From NCBI RefSeq assembly GCF_028649455.1, contig NZ_JAQSIO010000013.1, forward strand, positions 1 through 64,000: DNA of 64,000 bases, in the 5' to 3' direction. A program made the position numbers and the translations under genes. Positions 16,753 to 25,961 of this stretch are shown here, one piece after another. The stretch comes from Curvibacter microcysteis. Lineage in GTDB: Bacteria; Pseudomonadota; Gammaproteobacteria; Burkholderiales; Burkholderiaceae_C. The notes under the pieces are model-generated. The model searched no databases. It worked only from the letters and a program-made list of their open reading frames with translations, and was not told the origin of the DNA. The number at the start of each line of letters is the position of its first letter. The stretch's first letter is position 1.

Positions 16753-17853
16753 ATGGGGCGCTTACGGTTTTCAAGTCTGTCTTGGGTCATGGTGTGCGGG
16801 TGCGCGCTTTCAGGCACAGCCGCCCTGGCGGCTGAGGGCTTTCAGGTGCGGTACAACATTGCGGGCTCTTTAGGGGGTGAAATGTTCGCTCCTCCTGATT
16901 TGTCGGGATGGGTCGGGGGCATGGCCCTCACCCACATCAATATCAGCCGAACGACTGGCGGGGATGGCGGTGATTTCCGGGCCACCATGCCAGGTGGTCA
17001 TCTGCCTTTGTCGAATAATGCAGCACTGAATCCCACGTTTGGCAGCAGCCAAGTCGCGGTGATTGGTACCGGGTCCATGAACATGTGGAACCTGGGGGCG
17101 GCATATGCCACCACCGGGGAATATGCCGGGGGACGTTTGGTGTTTGGCTTGAACATCCCATACGCGACCATGAAGCAAAACGTGCGCAACGTGGGGACCG
17201 CCCCTGCCTTGCATTGGCCGACCCAAGGGGCTCCCAGTGCCGCGGTGCAGAATGGTGTTGCCCAGCAATTCAATGCGGCCTACCAGCAAGAACTCAGTGC
17301 AGCAGCGGCGGGCCAAAATGGTGAGTTGGCGGGTTTGGGCGATGTGGAGGTACTGGCCAGCTGGGCGCACCGAACCGAGCAGTTCCGCACAACGGTGGGC
17401 CTGAATTTGGTATTGCCCACCGGCAATTACAACTCTGCTGCCGCGTTTTATGTGGGTGGGGGCAACTTTTACACTGTGCGGCCTGGTGTGCAATTGGTTT
17501 ACTTGCCCACCCCCAAAGTGGCCTTGGCTGGCAAGGTCTCGCTGGGCTTGAACAGCCGCAACCAAGACACCCATGTTCGCAGTGGCAATTGGGCCGGCTT
17601 AGAAGCCGCCGCGGGCTATTTCACCCCCTTGGGCCCCGTGGGCGTCCACTGGGTGCGGGTGCAGCAATACCACGATGACGTGGACAACCCTCTTGGTACC
17701 AACCGCCTGCGTTTGAATAATTTCGGAGCCTTTTTCACCACCAAGGTGCCCATGCTGGATGCAGCGCTCACTTTGCAATACATGAATACTGCCAACTCCC
17801 AATATGCCAAGTCGGGTAGTTTCACCCAGCTTCGGATGAGTAAAGAGTTTTAA
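16753..17853 (+). CDS. Outer-membrane transporter-like barrel protein (SphA / MetA-pathway phenol degradation-type family)
   Basis: The 366-residue protein has a signal peptide ending near ALAAEG and then repeated amphipathic strands ending in a terminal Phe (SKEF), as in outer-membrane barrels. Features such as GLNLVLPTGNYN and YFTPLGPVGVHWVRVQQYHDDVDN resemble the Phenol_MetA_deg/SphA-like family, thought to help take up aromatic or other small hydrophobic compounds. ATG 16753 is preferred over GTG 16747 because GAGG lies upstream. GC content is visibly lower than in neighbours, which may reflect transfer or a different expression regime. It stands alone behind a dyad-rich control region. 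Confidence 0.62.
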   Translation: MGRLRFSSLSWVMVCGCALSGTAALAAEGFQVRYNIAGSLGGEMFAPPDLSGWVGGMALTHINISRTTGGDGGDFRATMPGGHLPLSNNAALNPTFGSSQVAVIGTGSMNMWNLGAAYATTGEYAGGRLVFGLNIPYATMKQNVRNVGTAPALHWPTQGAPSAAVQNGVAQQFNAAYQQELSAAAAGQNGELAGLGDVEVLASWAHRTEQFRTTVGLNLVLPTGNYNSAAAFYVGGGNFYTVRPGVQLVYLPTPKVALAGKVSLGLNSRNQDTHVRSGNWAGLEAAAGYFTPLGPVGVHWVRVQQYHDDVDNPLGTNRLRLNNFGAFFTTKVPMLDAALTLQYMNTANSQYAKSGSFTQLRMSKEF

Positions 17854-17931
17854 GTCCAGTCATTGGGGCGGTTATTTCGATCGGATGGCGCCGCAACTCC
17901 CTGCATTCACTCCCAACACGAAAGATCAGCC

Positions 17932-18465
17932 ATGGGCCTCAACCGAGTCAAAGCGGGCAGCGACGCTCCAAACACCTTCAATGTGGTCATTGAGATCCCC
18001 ATGGATGCCGACCCCATCAAATACGAGGTGGACAAGGAATCCGGCGCCATTTTTGTCGACCGGTTCATGGGAACCGCCATGCATTACCCGGCCAACTATG
18101 GCTATGTGCCGCAGACCCTCGGTGGAGACGGTGACCCGGTGGATGTGTTGGTGATCACGCCTTTCCCCCTGATCCCCGGCGTGGTCGTGACCTGCCGCCC
18201 CATCGGCATTTTGAAGATGGAAGATGAAGGGGGCGAAGACGGTAAGGTGCTGGCTGTGCCCACCGACAAGATCCTGCCGATCTACACCCAGTGGCAAACG
18301 CCCGACGATGTGAACCCCATGCGTCTGAAGCAAATTGCCCACTTCTTTGAGCACTACAAAGACCTGGAGCCCGGCAAGTGGGTCAGGGTGCTGGGCTGGG
18401 AAGGCGTGGACGCCGCCAAGCAGGAGGTCGCGGACGGTATGAGCCGTTACCGCGAGTCGGTTTAG
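17932..18465 (+). CDS. ppa: Inorganic pyrophosphatase, family I
   Basis: The 177-residue enzyme is the usual length for bacterial family I pyrophosphatase. It has the metal- and phosphate-binding residues in [27 protein letters not shown] and the signature [10 protein letters not shown]. It hydrolyses pyrophosphate to phosphate in the cytoplasm and pulls biosynthetic reactions forward. The start is ATG 17932. It lies convergent to the GlcD-like gene, with a hairpin between the two stops. Confidence 0.97.
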   Translation: MGLNRVKAGSDAPNTFNVVIEIPMDADPIKYEVDKESGAIFVDRFMGTAMHYPANYGYVPQTLGGDGDPVDVLVITPFPLIPGVVVTCRPIGILKMEDEGGEDGKVLAVPTDKILPIYTQWQTPDDVNPMRLKQIAHFFEHYKDLEPGKWVRVLGWEGVDAAKQEVADGMSRYRESV

Positions 18466-18471
18466 GGCACA

Positions 18472-18491
18472 GGCTGGCGCTCCTGCCAGCC
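18472..18491. terminator. Hairpin between convergent ppa and glcD
   Basis: GGCTGGC (18472-18478) and GCCAGCC (18485-18491) form a perfect 7-bp stem with a 6-nt loop between the two stop codons. There is no T-tract on either strand, so termination is only a guess. Confidence 0.4.
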
Positions 18492-18509
18492 CAGCGCCTC
18501 GGCGGGGCT

Positions 18510-20012
18510 TCAGAAGCGGGGCAGATCCGGGTGCTTGATCTTCCCGCCTCGCACCAATTCTTTGCCGTACTCGGCACAGCGGTTTTTGCTGGGAATCACT
18601 TTGCCAGGGTTGAGCAGGCCTTGGGGGTCGAACGCGTGCTTCACGCCCAGCATCTGCTCACGCTCTTCCGGGCTGAACTGCACGCACATGCTGTTGAGCT
18701 TTTCGATGCCCACGCCATGCTCGCCCGTCACCGTGCCACCCATGGCGACACTGGTTTCCAGAATATCGGCGCCGAACAGCTCACAGCGGTGAAGCTGGTC
18801 CGCGTCGTTGGCATCGAACATGATCAGCGGGTGCAGGTTGCCGTCGCCCGCGTGGAACACGTTGGCGCAGCGCAGTTGGTACTTCTTTTCCATCTCGGCA
18901 ATGGCCAGCAGGATGTCCGCCAGGCGTTTGCGCGGGATGGTGGAGTCCATGCACATGTAGTCGGGACTGATCCGTCCGCTGGCTGGGAAGGCGTTCTTGC
19001 GGCCGCTCCAGAAACGCAGGCGCTCGCCTTCGTCGCGGCTGACCGCGATGGCGGTCGCACCGCAGCGGCGCAGCACATCGCTCATGCGGCCGATTTCTTC
19101 TTCGACCTCCTCGGGGGTGCCGTCGCTCTCGCACAGCAAAATGGCTTCGGCGTTCAGGTCATAGCCGGCGTGGACAAAGTCCTCCACCGCCGCCGTCATG
19201 GGCTTGTCCATCATTTCCAGGCCCGCCGGGATGATGCCCGCGGCGATGACCTGGGCCACGGCGTCGCCCGCTTTGCGCATGTCGTCAAAGCTGGCCATGA
19301 TGCAACGCGCCAGTTGGGGCTTGGGGACCAGCTTGACTGTGACCTCCGTGGTCACGGCCAGCATGCCCTCGCTGCCCACGACCACGGACAGCAGATCCAG
19401 TCCGGCGCAGTCCAGTGCGTCGCTGCCAAATTCGACAGGCTCGCCAGCCATGGTGAAGCCGCGAACCTTGAGCACGTTGTGCAAGGTCAGACCGTACTTG
19501 AGGCAATGCACACCGCCAGAATTCTCGGCCACGTTACCGCCAATGGTGCAGGCGATCTGACTGCTGGGGTCGGGCGCGTAATACAGGCCAAACGGAGCAG
19601 CCGCCTCGCTGATGGCCAGGTTGCGCACACCGCCTTGCACCACGGCGCTGCGGCTGGCCGGGTCAATGCGCACGATTTGGTTGAATTTGGCGAGCGACAT
19701 GGTCACGCCCATCTTGTGCGGCATGGCGCCACCCGAGAGACCGGTGCCAGCGCCGCGGGCCACCACCGGCACTTTGAGGGCGTGGCAGGTGCTCAGGACG
19801 GCCTGCACTTCGTCCTCGGTCTCCGGCAAGGCCACGACCAGGGGGCGCTCACGGTAAGCGGTGAGGCCATCGCATTCGTAAGGCACGGTGTCTTCGGTGT
19901 GCCACAGCAGGGCGTGGGCGGGCAGCACGGACTGCAAGGCTTGCACCACGGTGGCCTGACGTTCGGCGCGGTGGTGGTGATCTTGGCTGGCTGCGGACAG
20001 GGGGGCGTTCAT
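18510..20012 (-). CDS. glcD: FAD-binding oxidoreductase, glycolate oxidase GlcD / D-lactate dehydrogenase type
   Basis: The 500-residue flavoprotein has a PCMH-type FAD domain (VVARGAGTGLSGGAMP near residues 83-98; CTIGGNVAENSGGVHCLKYG) and a C-terminal oxidase domain with FHAGDGNLHP and GGTVTGEHGVG. GlcD is the catalytic FAD subunit that oxidises glycolate or D-lactate at the inner membrane. GlcE and GlcF subunit genes are not seen next to it, so either they are elsewhere or the protein acts as a stand-alone D-2-hydroxyacid dehydrogenase. ATG 20012 is chosen; an extra in-frame N-terminus to 20063 has no family match. Confidence 0.88.
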   Translation of the reverse strand: MNAPLSAASQDHHHRAERQATVVQALQSVLPAHALLWHTEDTVPYECDGLTAYRERPLVVALPETEDEVQAVLSTCHALKVPVVARGAGTGLSGGAMPHKMGVTMSLAKFNQIVRIDPASRSAVVQGGVRNLAISEAAAPFGLYYAPDPSSQIACTIGGNVAENSGGVHCLKYGLTLHNVLKVRGFTMAGEPVEFGSDALDCAGLDLLSVVVGSEGMLAVTTEVTVKLVPKPQLARCIMASFDDMRKAGDAVAQVIAAGIIPAGLEMMDKPMTAAVEDFVHAGYDLNAEAILLCESDGTPEEVEEEIGRMSDVLRRCGATAIAVSRDEGERLRFWSGRKNAFPASGRISPDYMCMDSTIPRKRLADILLAIAEMEKKYQLRCANVFHAGDGNLHPLIMFDANDADQLHRCELFGADILETSVAMGGTVTGEHGVGIEKLNSMCVQFSPEEREQMLGVKHAFDPQGLLNPGKVIPSKNRCAEYGKELVRGGKIKHPDLPRF

Positions 20013-20233
20013 GAAACAGCACTCCAGGGGGCGATGGACTGGGGCGAGCGGTGCCTTGGGCACGGTCGCGTAGCGCTGTAATTTAAGTCAAAAGCCAGGG
20101 GCCACGGCGTGAAGTTTCTTTCAGCCCTCTGTGAAAAAGGGCCGCATGCTTGAGCTGGCACCAGCGCTTTGGGGTGGGCCGCCGCGCTGGGTAGAGGGGC
20201 CCGGTGCCGCACGCTGCCGAGATCCCCCGGCTC

Positions 20234-21913
20234 TCAAGCCGCCGCTGCTGCCTCAGCCGACGGCGCTTCGGCGGCGCTGGCGCCTGCCGGCACCGCTGCG
20301 GCCTTGCCAGCCTTGGGGCGGGCCGAACGGCGTGACCGTGGGACGCTGGCCGTGCTCACTGGACTGGCGGCCCCGTTGGCCGCCTCTTTGCTCGGTGGCC
20401 GTCGCCGGGGGGCGGTGGCCGCTGCGTCGCTGCGCGCTTCGCTGGGGCGTGTTTCGGTCTGGCTTTGGCGAGTGACGGCAGGTCCCGCGCCCTCGTTGAG
20501 TGCCTGTGCCGCTGCCAGCAACTGGCGGTGTTCGTCGAGCAGGAAGTCCGCCAGTTCATGGATTTGCGGCAGGGTGCGCCGGCAGGCGATGAGCCCGTAG
20601 TCCATGCGCCCGTTGTAGCTCGTCACGGTCACATTGAGTGCCATGCCATGGAAGGCGATCGACACCGGGTAGTTGCACACCACCTCGGCCCCCGCGCAGT
20701 AGAGCTGCTGCTGCAGACCCGGCACATTGGAGATGGCGACGTTGGAGAAGGGCGGTAGCCGGTCATACAGGCCCGCGCGCGCCGTCATGGCCGCGAGACC
20801 CGAGATCACCCAGGGCGCTGCCAGCACCGGCAGGTCGGTCGGAATGACCGCCTTGATGCGACCCATGAATCCTTTGCTCAGGATCGAGGCATCGCGGATC
20901 TTGTGCAGGCGCTTCACCGGGTCGGCCTCGTCAGTGGACAAGGGGATGACCACCGCGCTCACCTGGTTGTTGGCACTGCCGTCTCCCGCTTCACGCAGGC
21001 TGACTGGGACCCCGGCGGTCAGGGACTTCTCGGGCAGGGCGTTCAGGTCTTTGAGGTAGCGACGCAAGGCGCCCGCCGTAGCGGCCATCACCACGTCATT
21101 GACAGTGACCCCAAAGGCCTTGGCCACGTACTTCATCTCGGCCAACGGCACGGTGCGGGCGGCGAAGGCCCGCTGGTTGGTGATGGTTTTGTTCAGCGGT
21201 GTGCGCGGCGACAGCAGTTGCAGGTTCTTGGGCAGGGACCAGTCGCGCTGACCATCGGCATCGCGCGGAGGCACCAGCATCGACTTCGCGACGCGGGCCA
21301 TGTCGGGCAGCATCTTGACCAGTTTGACGTACTGTTGGGCCGTGTGTTTGAGGCCGGAGGCCGCCAGCTCGGCCATCCCCACGCCGTCACCTTGTGCTGC
21401 GGGCTTGGGCAACGGCTTGGGGATTTTGCGGCCCTGCGGCGTCGTGTCGAACAAGGCGGCCCCCAGGGCCACGCCGGCTTGGCCGTCCATGCCGGAATGG
21501 TGAACCTTGATGTAGATCGCCACCTGGCCACTGCGCAGGCCATCGATCACCGCCAATTCCCACAGGGGGCGGCTGCGGTCCAGCAAGGACGAGTGCAGTC
21601 GGGCCGTCAAGGCCTGCAGTTGGGTGTTGCTGCCGGGCTTGGGCAGGGTAATGGCCCGGACGTGGTAGTCCCAGTCGATGTGCTCGTCCGGGACCCAGGC
21701 GGGGTCAGACAGGTCAAAGGGCATCTTGACCAGTTTTCGGGTCAGCAGGGGGGCCAGGTGCTGGCGCTCCTGGATGTGGCGCTTGACGACTTCAACGAAG
21801 TTGTCGTCATGGCCTTCTGGCAGGTTGAGCACCATCAAGGAGCCCACATGCATGGGGACTTCGGGTGCTTCGAGGTGGAGAAAAATGGCGTCCATGCCGC
21901 TGAGGTGGTCCAT
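20234..21913 (-). CDS. Wax ester synthase / diacylglycerol acyltransferase (WS/DGAT) with long basic tail
   Basis: The 559-residue enzyme holds the family active-site motif HHSGMDG (HHxxxDG, residues 138-144) and the conserved C-terminal NVAISNVPG. WS/DGAT uses acyl-CoA to esterify fatty alcohols or diacylglycerol, making wax esters or triacylglycerol on lipid inclusions. The acyltransferase fold ends near residue 470. About 80 further residues are rich in Ala, Pro, Arg and Ser and look disordered, a tail absent from most relatives. It is the last gene of a minus-strand operon with a hydrolase and a fatty acyl-CoA ligase, which supplies the acyl donor. Confidence 0.92.
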   Translation of the reverse strand: MDHLSGMDAIFLHLEAPEVPMHVGSLMVLNLPEGHDDNFVEVVKRHIQERQHLAPLLTRKLVKMPFDLSDPAWVPDEHIDWDYHVRAITLPKPGSNTQLQALTARLHSSLLDRSRPLWELAVIDGLRSGQVAIYIKVHHSGMDGQAGVALGAALFDTTPQGRKIPKPLPKPAAQGDGVGMAELAASGLKHTAQQYVKLVKMLPDMARVAKSMLVPPRDADGQRDWSLPKNLQLLSPRTPLNKTITNQRAFAARTVPLAEMKYVAKAFGVTVNDVVMAATAGALRRYLKDLNALPEKSLTAGVPVSLREAGDGSANNQVSAVVIPLSTDEADPVKRLHKIRDASILSKGFMGRIKAVIPTDLPVLAAPWVISGLAAMTARAGLYDRLPPFSNVAISNVPGLQQQLYCAGAEVVCNYPVSIAFHGMALNVTVTSYNGRMDYGLIACRRTLPQIHELADFLLDEHRQLLAAAQALNEGAGPAVTRQSQTETRPSEARSDAAATAPRRRPPSKEAANGAASPVSTASVPRSRRSARPKAGKAAAVPAGASAAEAPSAEAAAAA

Positions 21914-21955
21914 ACGACTTCCTTTGGAATCAGAAAAATGAGGGCTGAGCCGTGT

Positions 21956-22798
21956 TCAGGCTTCAGGGGGCGAAGGCTGGGGGCGCAGGGGTGGTTTGCC
22001 TGGGTACAGGCAACGGGTGAGCCCCTGGAGTTTGAAGTGCGTCCAGTGCTCTTCCGCCTGCGCCAAGCGGTCACCGATCACGTACCAAACCAGCGGGTTC
22101 ACGCCCAAGCCCAGGTGGCTGGCGGTGTTGACCTCGACGTTGTCCGTGCGGGGCCCGCTGTACTCCACTGAGGCCCCCCAGCCAACCACGCTGTCGGTGC
22201 GTGTGTAGATGGAGGTGGTGGGCACGGGGGGCGGGGTACTTCCCCGCACCAGCGCCGCTTGCTGGCTGGTGAAGCCAGGGTTGAGGGCTTTGAACAGCTG
22301 CCAGACCAAGGGGTTGGAGTCCTGGGCCGCGCCGTACAGTGGACTGCCCAGGCTGATCACCTGGCGGGTCAGTCCCGGGAGGTCGCGCGCCAGCTCGCGC
22401 GCAAAGACCCCGCCCAGGCTCCAACCGATGATGCTGACCTTGCGCTGCTCCATGTCGTAGAGCTGCTGCAGCTTGTCCGCCAACCGCGGGCGGACGTGGC
22501 TGCGCGGCCCCAGGTTGGAACCCAGGCCCCAACCATGGGCGTCGTAGCCGAGCAGGGCCAGGAATTGGCGCAAGGGCAGGGTCGAGGCGTCGCTGGCCAT
22601 CAGGCCAGGCAGAACCAGCACGGGATGCCCATCGCCGCGCGGCAGTTGCCGCAGCAGCCAGGGCAGTGCCAGGGGCATGCTGAGGAACTCCAGCATGGCC
22701 CGGCCTTCCAGCAGTGCCAACAGCGCGGGCGGGCGGCCACTGAGCTGACTGGCAGCCCGGGGCAAGCTCCAGAGAGGTGGATTCACAAGTGTGGACAT
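21956..22798 (-). CDS. Alpha/beta-fold hydrolase, lipase-like
   Basis: The 280-residue protein has the nucleophile elbow GWSLGG with Ser127 in a typical alpha/beta hydrolase context (VLVLPGLMASD for the oxyanion strand; a C-terminal His in VNTASHLGLG). No signal peptide is obvious. It lies between the FadD and WS/DGAT genes, with gaps of about 30 and 42 bases, so it is almost certainly co-transcribed. A role in releasing fatty acids from stored triacylglycerol or wax ester, or in remodelling inclusions, is inferred from context. Confidence 0.8.
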   Translation of the reverse strand: MSTLVNPPLWSLPRAASQLSGRPPALLALLEGRAMLEFLSMPLALPWLLRQLPRGDGHPVLVLPGLMASDASTLPLRQFLALLGYDAHGWGLGSNLGPRSHVRPRLADKLQQLYDMEQRKVSIIGWSLGGVFARELARDLPGLTRQVISLGSPLYGAAQDSNPLVWQLFKALNPGFTSQQAALVRGSTPPPVPTTSIYTRTDSVVGWGASVEYSGPRTDNVEVNTASHLGLGVNPLVWYVIGDRLAQAEEHWTHFKLQGLTRCLYPGKPPLRPQPSPPEA

Positions 22799-22828
22799 GG
22801 TGCTTGGCTTGCGCGTTGAGAGGCTGTT

Positions 22829-24520
22829 TCAGCGCTGGCTGGCCAGTTCGTCCATCAGCATTTTTTTGGACAGCTTGCCCACGGCCGTCTTGGGCAGCTC
22901 GTTGCGCAGTTCCATGGCGTGGACCATCTCGTGCTTGCCCAGGCGGTCTTTCAGGAATGCCTGCAGTTCGCTCAAGCTCAGGCCGCTGGCGCCTTCTTTG
23001 ATCTTGATGAAGGCCTTGGGTGACTGGCCTCGGTAGGGGTCGTCAATGCCGATGACGATCACCTCTTGCACCAGGGGGTGGGCGTAGATGGCTTCTTCGA
23101 TGATGCGGGGGTAGACGTTGAAGCCGCCGCACAGCAGCATGTCCTTGGTGCGGTCCACGATGTAGATGAAGCCGTCTTCGTCCATGGTGCCCACATCGCC
23201 GGTGCGCAAAAAGCCATCGTTGGTGAAGTACGCGCTGTGTTCGGCTTCTTTTCTCCAGTAGTTGGGCATGACGTTGGGGCCCGAGATCACGATCTCCCCG
23301 GGCTGCCCGGCTGGGGCTGGGCGATTGGCATCGTCAAGGTCGCGGAACTCGATCACCACGCCAGGGGCGGGAATGCCGCAAGAGCCTGGCTTGCGCACGC
23401 CGGTGGTGGGGGTGAAGGTGCCCAAGGCGCTGGTCTCCGACATGCCCCAGCCTTCGGACAAGATGCAGCCGCTGAGGGCCTCGAAGCGGTGCAGCAGTTC
23501 CACCGGCAGGGGGGCGCCGCCGGAGCCGCAGGTCTTGAGGCTGCGCAGATCGAAGTCGGCCACGTTGGGTTGGCTGGCCAGCGAGGTGAACATGGTGGGC
23601 ACACCCGGGAAGCAGGAGATGTGTTTTTCAGCGATGTCCCGCAGCGCCTGCTGCGGGTCGAACTTCATGATCAACACCAGCTCGGCGCCGATGTTGGTGC
23701 CCATCAACACCGTGACCACCATCGCATAGACGTGGAACATGGGCAGGGCGACGTAGACGCGCTCCTGGCCTTCCTGGAGCAGGGTCCCGCCCATGGCCGT
23801 GAAGTGGGTGGCCTGCGCGGTGGCGGCGGTCAGGTTGGCATGGGTCAGGATGGCACCCTTCGGGAAGCCGGTGGTGCCCCCGGTGTACTGCAGTACCGCG
23901 ATTTCGGTGGCCGCACCGCTGTCCGGGTAGGCGCTCAGTTCGCCGGTGTGTTCCAGCAGTTCATTGAATCTCACCAAGCCTTCCGCCTCGTGCACGATGC
24001 TGAGCTGACCGGCCTTCAGCAACTGGTCGTTGACCGCACCGGGGTCCGCGGACAAGTCACCCACCTGCCCCACCACCAGATGGCGCAGGCCGTGGAACCC
24101 CAACTGGGATTTGACCTTGTCATACAGGCTGCTCAAGTCCAGCGTGATCAGCACCTGGGTCTGACTGTCCTCGATCTTGTGGGCAATGGTGTTGGCCGCA
24201 TCCAGCGGGGAGTAATTGACCACCGTGCCGCCGGCTTTGAGGATGGCGTAGAAGCTGATCACGTACTGCGGCGTGTTGGGCAGGAACAAGCCCACATGCA
24301 CGCCAGGGCCGACCCCCAGGGACCGCAACCCAACGGCCATGCGGTCCACCAGCGCGCCCAGTTCGCGGTAGCTGATCAGGCGGCCCATGAAGCTCATCGC
24401 GGTCTTGTTGGGCCATTGGTCGCAGGCCCGCTCGAGCAGGCGTTCGACACGACCCAGGGCGAGCGGTGTGTCCCAGCGTGTGCCTTCGGGGTAGGACTTG
24501 ATCCAGGGATGCGTGGTCAT
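22829..24520 (-). CDS. fadD: Long-chain fatty acid-CoA ligase (FadD type)
   Basis: The 563-residue ANL enzyme has VLQYTGGTTGFPKGA as the AMP-binding loop, EGWGMSETSA, the hinge GDVGTMDEDGFIYIVDR, and the catalytic lysine in LPKTAVGKLSKK. It converts fatty acids to acyl-CoA with ATP. ATG 24520 is preferred to ATG 24532, because GGAGA is placed correctly for the second and none is seen for the first. It leads the storage-lipid operon with the hydrolase and WS/DGAT. About 265 bases separate it from the divergent porin, and I see no distinct operator there. Confidence 0.92.
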   Translation of the reverse strand: MTTHPWIKSYPEGTRWDTPLALGRVERLLERACDQWPNKTAMSFMGRLISYRELGALVDRMAVGLRSLGVGPGVHVGLFLPNTPQYVISFYAILKAGGTVVNYSPLDAANTIAHKIEDSQTQVLITLDLSSLYDKVKSQLGFHGLRHLVVGQVGDLSADPGAVNDQLLKAGQLSIVHEAEGLVRFNELLEHTGELSAYPDSGAATEIAVLQYTGGTTGFPKGAILTHANLTAATAQATHFTAMGGTLLQEGQERVYVALPMFHVYAMVVTVLMGTNIGAELVLIMKFDPQQALRDIAEKHISCFPGVPTMFTSLASQPNVADFDLRSLKTCGSGGAPLPVELLHRFEALSGCILSEGWGMSETSALGTFTPTTGVRKPGSCGIPAPGVVIEFRDLDDANRPAPAGQPGEIVISGPNVMPNYWRKEAEHSAYFTNDGFLRTGDVGTMDEDGFIYIVDRTKDMLLCGGFNVYPRIIEEAIYAHPLVQEVIVIGIDDPYRGQSPKAFIKIKEGASGLSLSELQAFLKDRLGKHEMVHAMELRNELPKTAVGKLSKKMLMDELASQR

Positions 24521-24785
24521 GGGTGTCTCCATCGTTGTGGGCTGCGGCTCGGGTTGAGGGGTAGAAAGAAAGGCCGCATTGAGGGCTTAATTTCTGCGAC
24601 TCGACAGGGCCTTCTTGTCGCCTAGGACACAGCCGGCGGTAAGAATTTGAGGGTGTTTGTAGGCAACTGTCACGGCGTTAGATAGGCGGCTTTTTTCTCC
24701 GCCCAATGGGCGTTCTCGACCTCTCGCACTGCGGGATGCTTGAGGTCCGCACGACGGCGGAAGATCCAAAAAGCGAGGGGGATGC

Positions 24786-25916
24786 ATGGGCTCAAGTGGC
24801 GGGAGGTACACCGGCCTTTTGATCGCAATGGCTGGGTGGGTGGCTGGGGCGGGGGGCGCTACCCAGGCGCAGGGGCTGCAGGTCGATGGCCAGATCGGCT
24901 ACGGCCTGAACCACCGCAATCACCAAGTGGGGGGTGGCCGCTTGACCGACTTGAACACCGCGGCGGTGGCGGTCTCCTACCTGGGCCTGTATGGGCGTGA
25001 GGACTTGGGCGTGGGGCAATCGGTGGTGTACCGCCTGGAGTCCAGTCTCAACCCCGCCACGGGCGAAGCGGGCAAGACCTTTGCAGGCAGCCACAGGTAC
25101 TTTGATCGGCAAGCCTATCTGGGCTGGGAGCACCAGGCCGGGGCCAGCCTGACGCTGGGACGCCAATTCCATGCGGCCACCGAGCGCATCGTGTACTCCT
25201 TCGACGTGTTGTTGCGCGCCGGGGCCAATGTGCACCTGTCGCCCACCGCCCTGTACGGCTTGAACTCCTACCAGGGCTATGACGGCCGGGTCGACAACGC
25301 CGTGAAGTGGAGGCTGGGTCACTTGCTCCGAGGCACGACCTTGGCCGCCAGCTATGGCATGGGTCTGCAAGACGGGGCGCGGTCGCGCGGCGCCAGCCAC
25401 TCCTGGGAGCTCAGCCATGTCCAGCCCCAGGCCTACACCGTGGGACTGGCCTATGTGCGCTACAACGCCACCGTGCCCACCCCGGGCACGGATCGCTGGC
25501 CCAACAACAGCTTCTGGACCTGGGGGCTGAATTGGAACTGGGGGGCGGTCCGGCCATATGTGGCTTATTACCATTCGCGCCTGACCCCGTCGGTCACAGG
25601 CGTTGATTGGGTCAATCGAATTTGGGGCCTGGGTCTGCGCTGGCAGAGCTCGGATCGCTTCATCTGGCGCTCGGCCTACTACCTGGACAAAGGCTCAGGC
25701 CTGAATCATGTGTCGGGGCGCGATGGGCGCAAAGTCACCCTGGTGCTGTTGGGCGAGTACCTGCTGTCGTCCCACACCAGCCTGTACGGGCTGGCCGCGC
25801 GCAACACGCTGGCGGGGGGCTACCTGACCGAACCGGTGGCCAGCAGCGCGCTCGGCCGCGACAGTTCAGCCCGTGCGCTGCTGTTCTATTCGATCGGGAT
25901 CAACCACCGCTTTTGA
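24786..25916 (+). CDS. Gram-negative general porin
   Basis: The 376-residue protein has a signal peptide ending TQAQG and a 16-strand porin pattern: LQVDGQIGYGLNHRN, GREDLGVGQSVVYRLES, YLGWEHQAGASLTLGRQF, and a C-terminal GINHRF with terminal Phe, the outer-membrane assembly signal. It belongs to the Burkholderiales trimeric porin family (Porin_4) and should let small hydrophilic solutes cross the outer membrane. GAGGGGG precedes ATG 24786. It is more divergent than the second porin at 62816-63856 and stands alone. Confidence 0.85.
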   Translation: MGSSGGRYTGLLIAMAGWVAGAGGATQAQGLQVDGQIGYGLNHRNHQVGGGRLTDLNTAAVAVSYLGLYGREDLGVGQSVVYRLESSLNPATGEAGKTFAGSHRYFDRQAYLGWEHQAGASLTLGRQFHAATERIVYSFDVLLRAGANVHLSPTALYGLNSYQGYDGRVDNAVKWRLGHLLRGTTLAASYGMGLQDGARSRGASHSWELSHVQPQAYTVGLAYVRYNATVPTPGTDRWPNNSFWTWGLNWNWGAVRPYVAYYHSRLTPSVTGVDWVNRIWGLGLRWQSSDRFIWRSAYYLDKGSGLNHVSGRDGRKVTLVLLGEYLLSSHTSLYGLAARNTLAGGYLTEPVASSALGRDSSARALLFYSIGINHRF

Positions 25917-25961
25917 GTGCTGCGGTGCGTGCGAGGGAGGGGCTACCCGTTGGGCAGCGCT

